In this document: positions 53,112 through 61,924 of the stretch, piece after piece
Position numbering within the stretch: position 1 is the stretch's first letter
Layout of the letters: each line of letters begins with the position of its first letter
Assembly: GCF_014645795.1 (NCBI RefSeq)
Contig: NZ_BMMK01000021.1
Coordinates: forward strand, 48,172 to 112,171
Direction: 5' to 3'
DNA length: 64,000 bases
Origin: Longimycelium tulufanense
GTDB taxonomy: Bacteria > Actinomycetota > Actinomycetes > Mycobacteriales > Pseudonocardiaceae
The notes under the pieces: model-generated
Database searches by the model: none
Seen by the model: only the letters and a program-made list of their open reading frames with translations
What the model was told of the DNA's origin: nothing
Translations under genes and position numbers: made by a program

Positions 53112-55262
53112 ATGCCGAAGCCGCTGACGAAGCGAGCCCTGGCTCGCGTCAGTCTCCGCGCGGGGATCACCGCGCTCACGTTGTTGTGTCTGCTGGTCGC
53201 GCCGGGTGTGGCGGCCGACCCGGGGATCCGCGACCGGCAGTGGTACCTGGACACCCTGGACGTTCGCACCGCCCACCGGATCAGCCGGGGCGAGGGCGTC
53301 GTCGTGGCGGTGATCGACTCCGGTGTCGAGGCGGGCCATCCCGCGCTCACCGGGCAGGTCCTGCCGGGTGCGGTGTTCGGCGCCGAGGGAACCGACGGTG
53401 GCCGGCACGACCGCGGCCAGAACGGCCACGGCACGGCGATGGCCGGGCTGATCGCCGGCCGTGGCGGTGGGCCGAATCTCCTCCTCGGCGTGGCACCGCA
53501 GGCCAAGCTGTTGCCGTTGGCGCTGCCGAGCGAGAGCGAGCAGTGGTTGGCGCACCTGGCCGAGGCGATCCGTTACGCCACCGATCACGGTGCCAAGGTC
53601 ATCAACCTCTCGCTCGGCGGTGCCGGCGAGACCCCGGCGGATGTCGTGGCCGCTGTCGAGTACGCCCTGTCCCAGGACGTGGTGGTGGTTGCCGCCGCCG
53701 GCAACGCCGAGCGCACCGGCAACAAGGTGGCCGCGCCGGGCAACGTCCCCGGTGTGCTGACCGTGGCCGGCCTGGACCGCGACGGGCAGCCCTGGAGCCG
53801 GTCCGGGCACGGGCCGCAGGTGGCGATCGCCGCGCCCGCGACGGACATCATCAGCACGGCGCCCCCGTCCCGGTTCGTCAGTGGCTATGCGATCACCGAC
53901 GGGACCAGCTCGGCGACCGCCCTGGTCTCTGGTGCCGCCGCCCTGGTGCGGGCGGCCCACCCGGACCTGGACGCGGCCAACGTGGTGAACAGGCTGGTGC
54001 GCACGGCCCAGGACGTTGGTCCGCCCGGACGTGATGACGCCACCGGCTTCGGGGTGGTGCGTCCCCTGGAGGCCGTGCGGGCCGAGGTGCCGACGGTGCC
54101 GGAGAACCCGCTGGGAACGCCCGGGCGGAGCGGGCTGTTCGAGGGCGACGGGAATCCGGCCGAGGGCGGTCTGTGGGCGGACGTCGAGGTCGGGCCCGTC
54201 CGCATGCCACGCGTCCTCGCGGCGAGTCTCCTCGTTCTCGTCCCGCTGGCGCTGCTGACGGTGGTGGTGCGGGTACGACGGGCCCGGAATGCTGCCGCCG
54301 ACCCACACGCGCTGGGCCGTGGTGGACCGGCCTTGGCTCGCGCGCGGCTGCCTGCGCGCCGGCAGCGGGCTACGGAGCCGGACCGGGATACGTTCGGCGA
54401 GTCCTGGGTGGACCAGCCGTTGCCGAACCCTCGGGAGAACGCATACCCCGCCGGTAGCAGCGAGTGGACGCCGGTACCTCGGCAGGACCGGGAGAGTGTG
54501 CCCGCACAGCCGACGGGGTCGACGGATGCGGTGGGGACGGGAGTGTCTCCGCTGGACGGGGACGAGAGTTCCGTTGGTGCGCCCAATTCCGGCAACGAGA
54601 CCCGAGCGAGCCAACAGCCCACCCCCGAGGGCCAGTTGCCCACGACGGGCTCGCTGGACCTGTGTGACGAGACCGGCGAGACCGCGGACGACATCTCCAC
54701 CTCGGCCAGTGCACAGGGCACGGAAGACGGTGTGAGCCCGGAGCCATCACAGCATGTGCTTCCCGAGGCCACCAGCGGCGCGGACACCGTGGTGCTCCGC
54801 CGCGAGCCGGCTCATCCGTCCATAAAGGACACTGTTCTGGTGGACACGGTGTCCAGTCGCCGTTCCGATGTCGGGGACAGTCCGGATGGCACGGACCGTC
54901 CGGATGAAGCGGTGCGCGAGGGGCCGGAGGACACCTCCGCCGGCGCACCGGGACAGGACTCGGACACCGGGCGGGCTGCGTCGGATCGCGAGCTGGAGGA
55001 CAAGCCTGCCAAGAGCACGACCGCAACGTCCGACACGACCTCGACCACCGAGGACGAGCAGGGCAGCTCGCCCGCAGCCTCGGACGAGGAGCCGATGGAC
55101 GGTGCGACCTCGTCTGCCGACACTGTTGTGCTCCGCCGGGAAGCCAAGGGCGGGAGGCACACATCGGTTGGGGACGAGTCCGCTGACGAGTCGGCGGATA
55201 CCGTCGTCCTGCGGCGGGAGGAGCAGGCCCGTTCCGCCGACCTGCCCACCGTGCGGCTCTGA
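53112..55262 (+). CDS. Mycosin-like subtilisin protease with long cytoplasmic tail
   Basis: 716 residues. Signal peptide (AGITALTLLCLLVAPGVAA). Subtilase domain with Asp in VVAVIDSGVEAGHP, His in GQNGHGTAMAGLIAG and Ser in TDGTSSATALVSGAA. A membrane helix near residues 363-382 (VLAASLLVLVPLALLTVVVR). Mycosins of type VII secretion systems normally end shortly after this helix; here about 335 cytoplasmic residues follow. They are acidic and Ser/Thr-rich, with three copies of a DTVVLRRE motif and a related DTVLVDTV. No ESX genes are nearby, so it is an orphan mycosin. Confidence 0.88.
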   Translation: MPKPLTKRALARVSLRAGITALTLLCLLVAPGVAADPGIRDRQWYLDTLDVRTAHRISRGEGVVVAVIDSGVEAGHPALTGQVLPGAVFGAEGTDGGRHDRGQNGHGTAMAGLIAGRGGGPNLLLGVAPQAKLLPLALPSESEQWLAHLAEAIRYATDHGAKVINLSLGGAGETPADVVAAVEYALSQDVVVVAAAGNAERTGNKVAAPGNVPGVLTVAGLDRDGQPWSRSGHGPQVAIAAPATDIISTAPPSRFVSGYAITDGTSSATALVSGAAALVRAAHPDLDAANVVNRLVRTAQDVGPPGRDDATGFGVVRPLEAVRAEVPTVPENPLGTPGRSGLFEGDGNPAEGGLWADVEVGPVRMPRVLAASLLVLVPLALLTVVVRVRRARNAAADPHALGRGGPALARARLPARRQRATEPDRDTFGESWVDQPLPNPRENAYPAGSSEWTPVPRQDRESVPAQPTGSTDAVGTGVSPLDGDESSVGAPNSGNETRASQQPTPEGQLPTTGSLDLCDETGETADDISTSASAQGTEDGVSPEPSQHVLPEATSGADTVVLRREPAHPSIKDTVLVDTVSSRRSDVGDSPDGTDRPDEAVREGPEDTSAGAPGQDSDTGRAASDRELEDKPAKSTTATSDTTSTTEDEQGSSPAASDEEPMDGATSSADTVVLRREAKGGRHTSVGDESADESADTVVLRREEQARSADLPTVRL

Positions 55263-55956
55263 CCGCGCACCTGGCCGTGGAATGTGCGCCGATCCGCCCA
55301 GCTAAGATTCGCACAAATGAACCGGATTATCTGTCAGATCGCAGGTAGACATTCCTGAGAGCTTCGCCGCAACCATTTCCCGTGGCGCGGATTCTGTTAG
55401 CGATCTGTCATGTGATCGTGGCCGTACCGTGTCCTTTCTTGGTGAGTTTTGCCACAGTCGATCGAACCGCGTCTCCGTGTGAACAGTGGCTACTGCTAGC
55501 GTCGATTGCTCAGGGGGTGCCATATTCATGCCTCGGGGTCACTGCCGGCAACAACCGTGGCCGGCCGGCGATCGCCGCCGAATGTGGTGCCCGTCATGTC
55601 CCGTCCCGTGAACGCGGAGCACGGGTGCGGGCAAGAACCCGGTGTATGGATGGCCAACACCGGGCCCCGCCGCGATCAGGGGGTGGAATGTCGTGCGGGA
55701 TCTTCGGGGGTGGAAGATCTCTTGGCGAGCATCTGTCGGGTGTGAAAGTGACCGGTGCCGCACGAAACACCTGATCCGTCTGCGGCCGTAGCCGACGAGG
55801 GCCGGACGAGGTTCGGCTTTCGGCTCGGGACCGCGGCGTCGTGCCGCGTGTCCCGAGATCTTCTCCGGCTTCGGTTGTTGGTGCGAAGGAGAACGTGCGC
55901 GTGATGGTGTGTCGGTCGTCCGGTGTTCGCCCGGCGAGATGAATCTGGAGTCTTTG
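55263..55956. other. Long intergenic region with a strong hairpin
   Basis: About 690 bp with no gene I can support. It includes an A+T-richer promoter-like stretch around 55315-55345. A stem-loop lies at 55824-55857: CTCGGGAC + CGCGGC paired with GCCGCG + GTCCCGAG, one bulged base, 5-nt loop, about 100 bp before the GT87 start. It could be a long 5' leader or hold a small RNA. Confidence 0.4.
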
Positions 55957-57252
55957 GTGACTACGCGGATCCCACAGGTGCAGCAGAATAACGACGGCCG
56001 GAAACGGCTCGTGTCCGGTCTCTGGTTGTTGGCCGCATGTGCCAGCCCGCTGCCGTTGGTGCTTCTCTGGGGGCTGGTTTCCGGTGGAATCGGCGCCGTC
56101 GACCTCCAGGTTTACCGCGTGGGCGGGGAGGCGTGGCTGCGGGACATCCCGCTGTACGCGCCCGGGTTTCCGGCACCGCTGCACGGGCCGCAGCTGGCAT
56201 TCACCTACCCGCCGCTGGCAGCGGTGCTGTTCAGCGTGCTCGCACTCGTGCCGTCATCGGTGGCGCTCCTCCTGCTGACCCTGGCGGGTTTCGCCGCTCT
56301 CGCCGCCACATGCGTGCTGGCGGCCTCGCGGGTTGGCCTTCGGCCCGGCTACGGGATCGGGTTGGCCATTGCGGCCGTCGGCCTCGCGTTCGAGCCGGTT
56401 CGCGAGACCTTGTCGTTCGGGCAGATCAACCTGATCCTGATGGGTCTGATCGCGCTCGACTGCCTGTTGCCGAGAACTCGGTGGCCGCGCGGCATGCTGA
56501 TCGGCGTAGCGGCCGCCATCAAGCTCACTCCCGCGGTGTTCGTCCTGTTCTTCCTGCCGCGTCGCCAGTGGAAACCGGTGCTGACCGCCGCGGCGACGTT
56601 CGTCGCCTGCGGGCTTCTCGGATGGGTTCTCGCCCCGCGGGACACGGTGGCGTACTGGTTCGGCGCTTTGCTGGATCCCAGCCGGATCGGCGGCCTGGCC
56701 TACACCGCCAACCAGTCGCTCCGGGGCGTGCTGCACCGGCTCGGGCTGCCCGCTGGCACCGAAACCGTGGCGTGGCTCGGGACGAGCCTGCTGGTCGTGG
56801 CGGTGACCTGGTTCGTCGTTCGAGGTGCGCGAGGGAACGGGAAGGACCTGGCCGCGCTGATCGCGGTGGGTGCGACGCAGTTGTCGATCTCACCCGTCTC
56901 CTGGTCGCACCACTGGGTGTGGATCGCGCCCGCGGCGGTGCTGCTGGCCGGCGCTCTATGGAAGTACCGGGATGCCCGGCTCGGCTGGGGTGTCGTGGTG
57001 ATGCTGATGTTCGTCCTGGCGCCGCAGTGGTGGATGCCCCGGGGCGGGAATCACGAGCTGGACTGGTCGTGGTGGCAGCACATCCTCGGGAACGTCTATG
57101 TGTGGTCCGCCCTCGCCTTCCTCGGCGTGTTGGCCGTTCGGGTCGCCCGTAGCGCGCGGGAGGCGCGGAACCCGGAGCTGGATGCGGAGACCGGTGTCCT
57201 CCTGGACGAGCCGGAGCCGGTCGCTGACGCCTGCGTACAAGGTGCGCGATAG
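55957..57252 (+). CDS. GT87-family mannosyltransferase-like membrane protein
   Basis: 431 residues from GTG 55957 (6 nt after GGAG); ATG 55939 is an alternative. About 10 helices. GT87 signatures: a first-loop acidic residue in GAVDLQVYRVGG, TYPPLAAVLFS, FGQINLILMGLIALD, AAAIKLTPAVFVL, YTANQSLRGVL and SPVSWSHHWVW. These match PimE and Rv2181-type polyprenol-phosphate-mannose transferases of lipoglycan synthesis more closely than the two other GT87 genes here do. Acts on the outer membrane face. Confidence 0.88.
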   Translation: MTTRIPQVQQNNDGRKRLVSGLWLLAACASPLPLVLLWGLVSGGIGAVDLQVYRVGGEAWLRDIPLYAPGFPAPLHGPQLAFTYPPLAAVLFSVLALVPSSVALLLLTLAGFAALAATCVLAASRVGLRPGYGIGLAIAAVGLAFEPVRETLSFGQINLILMGLIALDCLLPRTRWPRGMLIGVAAAIKLTPAVFVLFFLPRRQWKPVLTAAATFVACGLLGWVLAPRDTVAYWFGALLDPSRIGGLAYTANQSLRGVLHRLGLPAGTETVAWLGTSLLVVAVTWFVVRGARGNGKDLAALIAVGATQLSISPVSWSHHWVWIAPAAVLLAGALWKYRDARLGWGVVVMLMFVLAPQWWMPRGGNHELDWSWWQHILGNVYVWSALAFLGVLAVRVARSAREARNPELDAETGVLLDEPEPVADACVQGAR

Positions 57253-57433
57253 CGAGGTTCGCCCCTCCCGAGCGCTTCGACGAGGTCTCTCGCGCCCCTC
57301 CCGTGGGCGTCATGCGCCGGCCGCGTGGCGCTCGGGAGGGTCCGGCTTGAGCTGGCCGGAACATCCCAACTTCCGGCTGGCGACAAGTGGCCACTGGTCT
57401 GTACGGCCGGTCATCGGTGGTATTTGCCGCCGA

Positions 57434-57658
57434 TCAAGCTCCCATGGTGTTCGCCGGCGACGTCTGTGTTCGCAACTGCCGGTTCAAGTACTCTGTCCAC
57501 TTTGGATCATTGAAGCGCCGAGGTCCTTCGGGTATGGCCCGGATACGGGGTAGCACCTCGGTGACGTACCAGATCCAGACGGCGTTGCGGTCGCCGTACG
57601 CGGGAGGCGGAGGGGTCGGACCCTCCCAGGTCGAGGGCAGCATGGGGCCTCGCTTCAT
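57434..57658 (-). CDS. Possible 74-residue protein beside the XRE/DUF397 pair
   Basis: ATG 57658. Composition unlike a random frame: YGDRNAVWIWYVTEVLPRIR and RRFNDPKWTEYLNRQLR. Basic and aromatic. Divergent from the XRE gene across the palindromic region. Uncertain but plausible. Confidence 0.45.
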   Translation of the reverse strand: MKRGPMLPSTWEGPTPPPPAYGDRNAVWIWYVTEVLPRIRAIPEGPRRFNDPKWTEYLNRQLRTQTSPANTMGA

Positions 57659-57750
57659 GGAAGGCGCGGTGTCAGGGGCTGGAGTGGGATGCGGTGGCGC
57701 CGGGGGGTCGGGGGCTCCCCGGTGCCACCGCCGACAACGGCCTGGCAACA

Positions 57751-57845
57751 ATCAGTGGCTAACTGATCACCAGATGATGGCAGTAGAAGCTACTGACCTG
57801 ACGGGATGCCGGCCATTCCTCGACCGAGTGCGAGTAGCAGCTACT
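57751..57845. promoter_or_regulatory. Palindromic operators upstream of the WhiJ-like regulator
   Basis: CAGTAGAAGCTACTG at 57781-57795 and AGTAGCAGCTACT at 57833-57845 share AGTAG-N3-CTACT, with centres 51 bp apart (about five helical turns). A third palindrome ATCAGT-N5-ACTGAT is at 57751-57767. They lie 36-130 bp before the XRE start. Confidence 0.6.
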
Positions 57846-57880
57846 GGCAATTGCCGGCGGGTATGAGGAGGCTGCGCGAC

Positions 57881-58744
57881 ATGACGCCACCGCGATCCAG
57901 CCCGACCGTGTTGCGGCGCTGGGTGGCCTACGAGCTACGGCGGCTCCGCGAGGCGGCGAACCTGGACCAACGGGATGCCGCCAAGCACCTGGGGTGCAAC
58001 CGATCGCGCATCGGGCACCTCGAAACGCTGCGCAACAGGCCCTCCCTCGCGGATGTGGAGGGCCTGCTCGACCTCTATGGCCGCCCGGACCTGAAGCCGA
58101 AGTTCCGCGAGGTCATGGCGCAGGCGAACCGCCGCGAGTGGTGGGCGGGCCTCAGCGACAGGACCCTGGAGAACTTCGAGCTGTTCCTCGGCCTGGAGGA
58201 GAGTGCTACAGCAATCCAGTGCTTCGAGGCGCTAGTGGTTCCCGGGCTTCTCCAGGCTCCCGACTATGCCGAGGCCGTGGTACGTGCCTACTCGGCGGAC
58301 GTTACTGATCGCGAGGTCCAGCGCAGAGTCAAGCTCCGCTTGATGCGTCAGGAGATCCTCAACCGAGAGGAAGGTCCGCTGAAGTTGTGGGCGATCATCG
58401 ATGAAGGTGTTCTACGACGGCTGGTCGGTGGGCCGGAGGTCATGGCTGAACAATTGGACCATCTCATCAAGGCGTCCCAACGGCCCAACATCGACATCCA
58501 GGTGCTCCCGTTCAGCGCGGGCGAGCATCCCGCGTTCCACGGGGCGTTCGAGGTGATGCGGTTTGCCCTCGACGACTCTCGCATCGCCTATGCCGAGACC
58601 CGAAGCGAGTCGCGGTACTACGAGGATCCGGCGATGGTTGACGACTATCTCGATGTCATGAATCGTCTTCGCATTCGGGCTGCTGCGCCCGGGGAGACGC
58701 CTGCGATCATCACTCGTATCCGGGAGGAGGTGACGCCGCCTTGA
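57881..58744 (+). CDS. WhiJ-type XRE regulator with DUF5753 domain
   Basis: 287 residues, ATG after GAGGAGG. HTH at residues 10-65 (ELRRLREAANLDQRDAAKHL, CNRSRIGHLETLRNRPSLAD). DUF5753 sensor follows: FEALVVPGLLQAPDYAEAVV, KLWAIIDEGVLRRLVGG, PNIDIQVLPFSAGEHPAFHG and YAETRSESRYYED. Coupled by a 4-bp overlap to the DUF397 gene, the standard actinobacterial WhiJ/DUF397 pairing linked to development and stress. Confidence 0.93.
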   Translation: MTPPRSSPTVLRRWVAYELRRLREAANLDQRDAAKHLGCNRSRIGHLETLRNRPSLADVEGLLDLYGRPDLKPKFREVMAQANRREWWAGLSDRTLENFELFLGLEESATAIQCFEALVVPGLLQAPDYAEAVVRAYSADVTDREVQRRVKLRLMRQEILNREEGPLKLWAIIDEGVLRRLVGGPEVMAEQLDHLIKASQRPNIDIQVLPFSAGEHPAFHGAFEVMRFALDDSRIAYAETRSESRYYEDPAMVDDYLDVMNRLRIRAAAPGETPAIITRIREEVTPP

Positions 58745-59013
58745 CCACTGCCTCGTCTCGGCTGCGTTGGCGCAGGTCGAGCCGTAGTGCAGGGACCGGC
58801 AACTGCGTGGAAGTCGCAGACGGCTGGCGGAAGTCCGGCCGTAGCGGCAACACGGGCAACTGTGTCGAGGTTGACTCCGTCGAGTCCGTCTACGTCCGTG
58901 ACACCAAGCAAGCCAGGCTCGGTGGTGCGCGCACGGTCTTATCCTTCAGCTATTCGGCCTTCGTCGCGTTCCTCACTGCGGTGAAGGCCGGTGCGGTTGA
59001 TCCACCCAGGTAG
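58741..59013 (+). CDS. DUF397 protein with duplicated motif
   Basis: 90 residues, TTG start inside the XRE stop. The DUF397 motif appears twice: WRRSSRSAGTGNCVEVADG, then WRKSGRSGNTGNCVEVDSVE with VYVRDTKQ, and a C-terminal F-rich helix (FSYSAFVAFLTAVKAG). Usual DUF397 proteins have one copy. It probably binds and modulates the XRE partner in an antagonist pair. Confidence 0.9.
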   Translation: MTTASSRLRWRRSSRSAGTGNCVEVADGWRKSGRSGNTGNCVEVDSVESVYVRDTKQARLGGARTVLSFSYSAFVAFLTAVKAGAVDPPR

Positions 59014-59036
59014 CAGCCGTTCTCCAGCTACCGAAA

Positions 59037-59069
59037 AGCCCGGGTCGTCCCCCGAAGACGACCCGGGCT
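59037..59069 (+). terminator. Terminator after the DUF397 gene
   Basis: Perfect 13-bp stem AGCCCGGGTCGTC / GACGACCCGGGCT, 7-nt loop, then CTTCTCCTCTT. Lies between convergent transcripts. Confidence 0.85.
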
Positions 59070-59138
59070 CTTCTCCTCTTCCCCCGACTCGGCTGGGCGG
59101 CCCCGAATTCCGCGCCAGCCGACCCGCCTACGGCGTCC

Positions 59139-59888
59139 CTACGCGTCGCGCCGGTTCGCCACCACGATCGTGATCACCAGGCCCGCCGCCGCGACCCCGG
59201 TGAAGTAGGCCAACGCACCCCACGGCCCGTACGGCTGGCTGACCACCGAAGCGCCGGGCGGCGGTGTGCCACCCATGAGCATGAAGTTGCTGGCCGCGTT
59301 GAACGGCAGCCACGGCTGGATCTTTTCCCCGACCGTCGGCAGCGCCGAGAGCAGGGTCTCCACCAGCAACGCCCACACCAACAGGAGGGTGACCGCACCC
59401 GCGGTGTGCCGAACCAACGTGCCCACGGCGACCGCCAGCACCGCCCCCACGGCGAACACCAGCCCCACGCCGGCGACGTGCCGCCAGTCCGCGGCCGAGT
59501 TGAGCGCCAGGTCGGCGGACGGCCTCATCACCTTGCCGATGCCCCAGCTCGCGAAGGCGACGACCTCACCCACCACCCCGGCCAGCAGGGCCACGACACC
59601 GGTCTTGGCCAGCAGGACCGCCGTGCGGTTCGGGACCGCCTGGAAGGTGGCCCGAATCGTCCCGAAGCGGTACTCGGTGGTGACCGCGAGCGCGGCCATC
59701 ACCAGGATCACCATCAGGCCGAAGTTCGAGGCGAACTGCGTGGTCTGCACGCTCACCGGGTAGTCGTCCCCGGAGGTGCCCGTGATCAACGCGGTGAACC
59801 CGCAGGTCACGGCCAGCGCGGCGAGCATGCACCACCACGGTGAGCGCGTGGAGAACAGCTTGATCCGCTCAACGGCGAGCAGCGTCAT
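59139..59888 (-). CDS. ABC-2 type transporter permease, module 1
   Basis: 249 residues, ATG overlapping the ATPase stop (ATGA). Six hydrophobic helices; MTLLAVERIKLFSTRSPWW at the start and ALAVTTEYRFGTIRATFQAV, AGVVGEVVAFASWGIGKV and RHTAGAVTLLLVWALLVE within. Its paralogue at 61145-61924 keeps the same sequence blocks. Pairs with the ATPase directly upstream. Confidence 0.92.
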   Translation of the reverse strand: MTLLAVERIKLFSTRSPWWCMLAALAVTCGFTALITGTSGDDYPVSVQTTQFASNFGLMVILVMAALAVTTEYRFGTIRATFQAVPNRTAVLLAKTGVVALLAGVVGEVVAFASWGIGKVMRPSADLALNSAADWRHVAGVGLVFAVGAVLAVAVGTLVRHTAGAVTLLLVWALLVETLLSALPTVGEKIQPWLPFNAASNFMLMGGTPPPGASVVSQPYGPWGALAYFTGVAAAGLVITIVVANRRDA

Positions 59889-60868
59889 CGGTTCACACCC
59901 CCAGCAACCATGAGGTCCTCGCTGCCGGCCGCGGCCGGGCCGGCGGGACCCTGCCCGTCGGTCCGGTACTCCACGGAGTCGCCGGTGAGCCGCATGAACG
60001 CCTCCTCCAGCGAGCCGCGCCGCACCGACAGCTCGTGCAGGACGACATCCTGCTCGGCCGCGATCTCCCCGACCTGCTCGCTCGTCACACTCCCGGTCAC
60101 GACCAGCGCGTTGCCGTCGACCCCCGGCTCGACGTGCAGGGCGTAGCCCTTGCGCAGCAGAACCTCGCGGAGCCTGTCGAGCTGCGGGCTGCGCACCCGC
60201 ACGCTGGTCTCGCTGGCGGTGTCCACGAACTCCGCCGTGGTGCACTGCGCGATCAGCCTGCCCCGGCCGACCACCACCAGGTCCTGGGCCGTCTGCGCCA
60301 TCTCCGACAGCAGGTGGCTGGACACGAACACGGTCCGGCCCTCGGCGGCGAGCCGCTTCATCAGCTGCCGGATCCAGTGGATGCCCTCGGGGTCGAGGCC
60401 GTTGACCGGCTCGTCGAAGAGCAGGATCTGCGGGTCGCCAAGCAGGGCGGCCGCAATTCCCAGCCGCTGCGACATACCCAGGGAGAACCCACCGGCGCGC
60501 CGGTCGGCCACCGAGGTGAGCCCGACCAGTTCGAGGACCTCGCCCACCCGCCGGTTGGGCAGGCCGTTGGAGCGGGCCAGCCACCGCAGGTGGGCGCGGG
60601 CGGAGCGGTTGGGGTGCACCCACTTCGCGTCGAGCAACGCGCCGACCGTGCGCAGCGGCCGGTCCAGCTGGTGGTAGGTCTTGCCGTCGATCCGGACCTG
60701 CCCGGCGTCCGGGCGGTCCAGCCCGAGGATCATCCGCATCGTCGTGGACTTGCCGGCCCCGTTCGGGCCGAGGAACCCGGTGACCCGCCCTGGCTTCACG
60801 GTGAACGACAGGTTGTCCACCGCGACCGTGCGGCCATATCTCTTGGTGAGGCCGACAGCCTCGATCAT
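59885..60868 (-). CDS. ABC transporter ATP-binding protein, module 1
   Basis: 327 residues from ATG 60868 (MIEAVGLTKRYGRTVAVDNL). Walker A GFLGPNGAGKSTTMRMILGL, signature SLGMSQRLGIAAALL, Walker B QILLFDEPVNGLDPEGIHWI, H-loop FVSSHLLSE. C-terminal extension ends with a segment shared with module 2 (HELSVRRGSLEEAFMRLTGD). Likely a bacitracin- or drug-type exporter, or lipid-linked transporter. Confidence 0.95.
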   Translation of the reverse strand: MIEAVGLTKRYGRTVAVDNLSFTVKPGRVTGFLGPNGAGKSTTMRMILGLDRPDAGQVRIDGKTYHQLDRPLRTVGALLDAKWVHPNRSARAHLRWLARSNGLPNRRVGEVLELVGLTSVADRRAGGFSLGMSQRLGIAAALLGDPQILLFDEPVNGLDPEGIHWIRQLMKRLAAEGRTVFVSSHLLSEMAQTAQDLVVVGRGRLIAQCTTAEFVDTASETSVRVRSPQLDRLREVLLRKGYALHVEPGVDGNALVVTGSVTSEQVGEIAAEQDVVLHELSVRRGSLEEAFMRLTGDSVEYRTDGQGPAGPAAAGSEDLMVAGGVNR

Positions 60869-61144
60869 CGCACGTTCCCCCTCAAACGACTCCGAATACA
60901 CGGCTCGCCCGGCCAGGACCGTAGATCCCCCGTTCGGCCTGGTGTCGCCTTGATGAGACCACCCTGCCGCAGCGTCCGGGCAAGCCGCGTCGACCTGGGG
61001 TCGACACTTCACGTCGGCTTCCGGTCGTACCGTGCCTCATCCCGGAGGCTGATGGGATCGGTTTTCTCCCGGATGTGACCCTGATCAACGGGCTGCCCGC
61101 CCGGAGGGGAGCACCCCTCCCGGACGGTTGGTACGGCTACGGGA

Positions 61145-61924
61145 TCAGGCGTCCCTGCGGTTGACCACCAGCACGGCCACCAGGAACAGCACGACCGCGA
61201 CCCCGGCGAAGTAGGCGACCGCGCCCCAGGCGTTGTAGGGGAGGTCGGTGCCGGTCTGCGCGCCCTCGTTCTGGTTCGGGCCGACGCCGAGGAAGTGGCC
61301 TCCCGCATTGAACGGCAGCCACGGCTGGATCTTGTCGCCGACCCGCGGGATCGCCCCGATCAGTTGCTCGCCCAGCATCGCCCACACCAGCAGCGCGGTG
61401 ACCGCGCCGGCGGTGTGCCGGGTCAGCGCGCCCACGGCCAGCCCGATGATCGCGGTGATGGCGAAGACAAGCCCGGCCCCGGCGACCTGCCGCCACTGGT
61501 CCGCGGTGCGGATCGTGAGGTCGAAGTCGGTGACGAGGAGCCTGCCCAGGCCCCAGGAGGCGAACGCCGCGATCTCACCGAGCACCGCCGCCAGCAGGCC
61601 GATGATCAGCGCCTTGCTCAGCATCACCGAGGTGCGTCCGGGGATGGCCTGGAAGGTCGTCTTGATGGTGTTGAAGCGGTACTCGGTGGTGATCGCGAGC
61701 GCGGCCATCACCAGAATGACCATCTGGCCGAAGAAGATCCCCTGCTGGGTGGTGGACACGCCGACCCGGAACGGGACGGCCGGGCCGTCCTCGCGGACGA
61801 GGGACGCCGTGGTGAGCAGGAAGATCATGCCGAACCCGACCACGAACACCACGGTGGCCAGCGAGGACCACCACGGTGACTTCGTGGAGAACAGCTTGAT
61901 CCGCTCCGCGCCGAGCACGCTCAT
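61145..61924 (-). CDS. ABC-2 type transporter permease, module 2
   Basis: 259 residues; MSVLGAERIKLFSTKSPWWS, ALAITTEYRFNTIKTTFQAI, AAVLGEIAAFASWGLGRL and RHTAGAVTALLVWAMLGEQ align directly with module 1. ATGA overlap with its ATPase. Differs mainly in the first external loop. Confidence 0.92.
   Translation of the reverse strand: MSVLGAERIKLFSTKSPWWSSLATVVFVVGFGMIFLLTTASLVREDGPAVPFRVGVSTTQQGIFFGQMVILVMAALAITTEYRFNTIKTTFQAIPGRTSVMLSKALIIGLLAAVLGEIAAFASWGLGRLLVTDFDLTIRTADQWRQVAGAGLVFAITAIIGLAVGALTRHTAGAVTALLVWAMLGEQLIGAIPRVGDKIQPWLPFNAGGHFLGVGPNQNEGAQTGTDLPYNAWGAVAYFAGVAVVLFLVAVLVVNRRDA

Noticed and set aside
55382..55774. 130-codon frame in the gap before the third GT87 gene
   Set aside because: Composition is unlike neighbouring proteins, it has no ribosome site and no domain, and it crosses promoter-like DNA.
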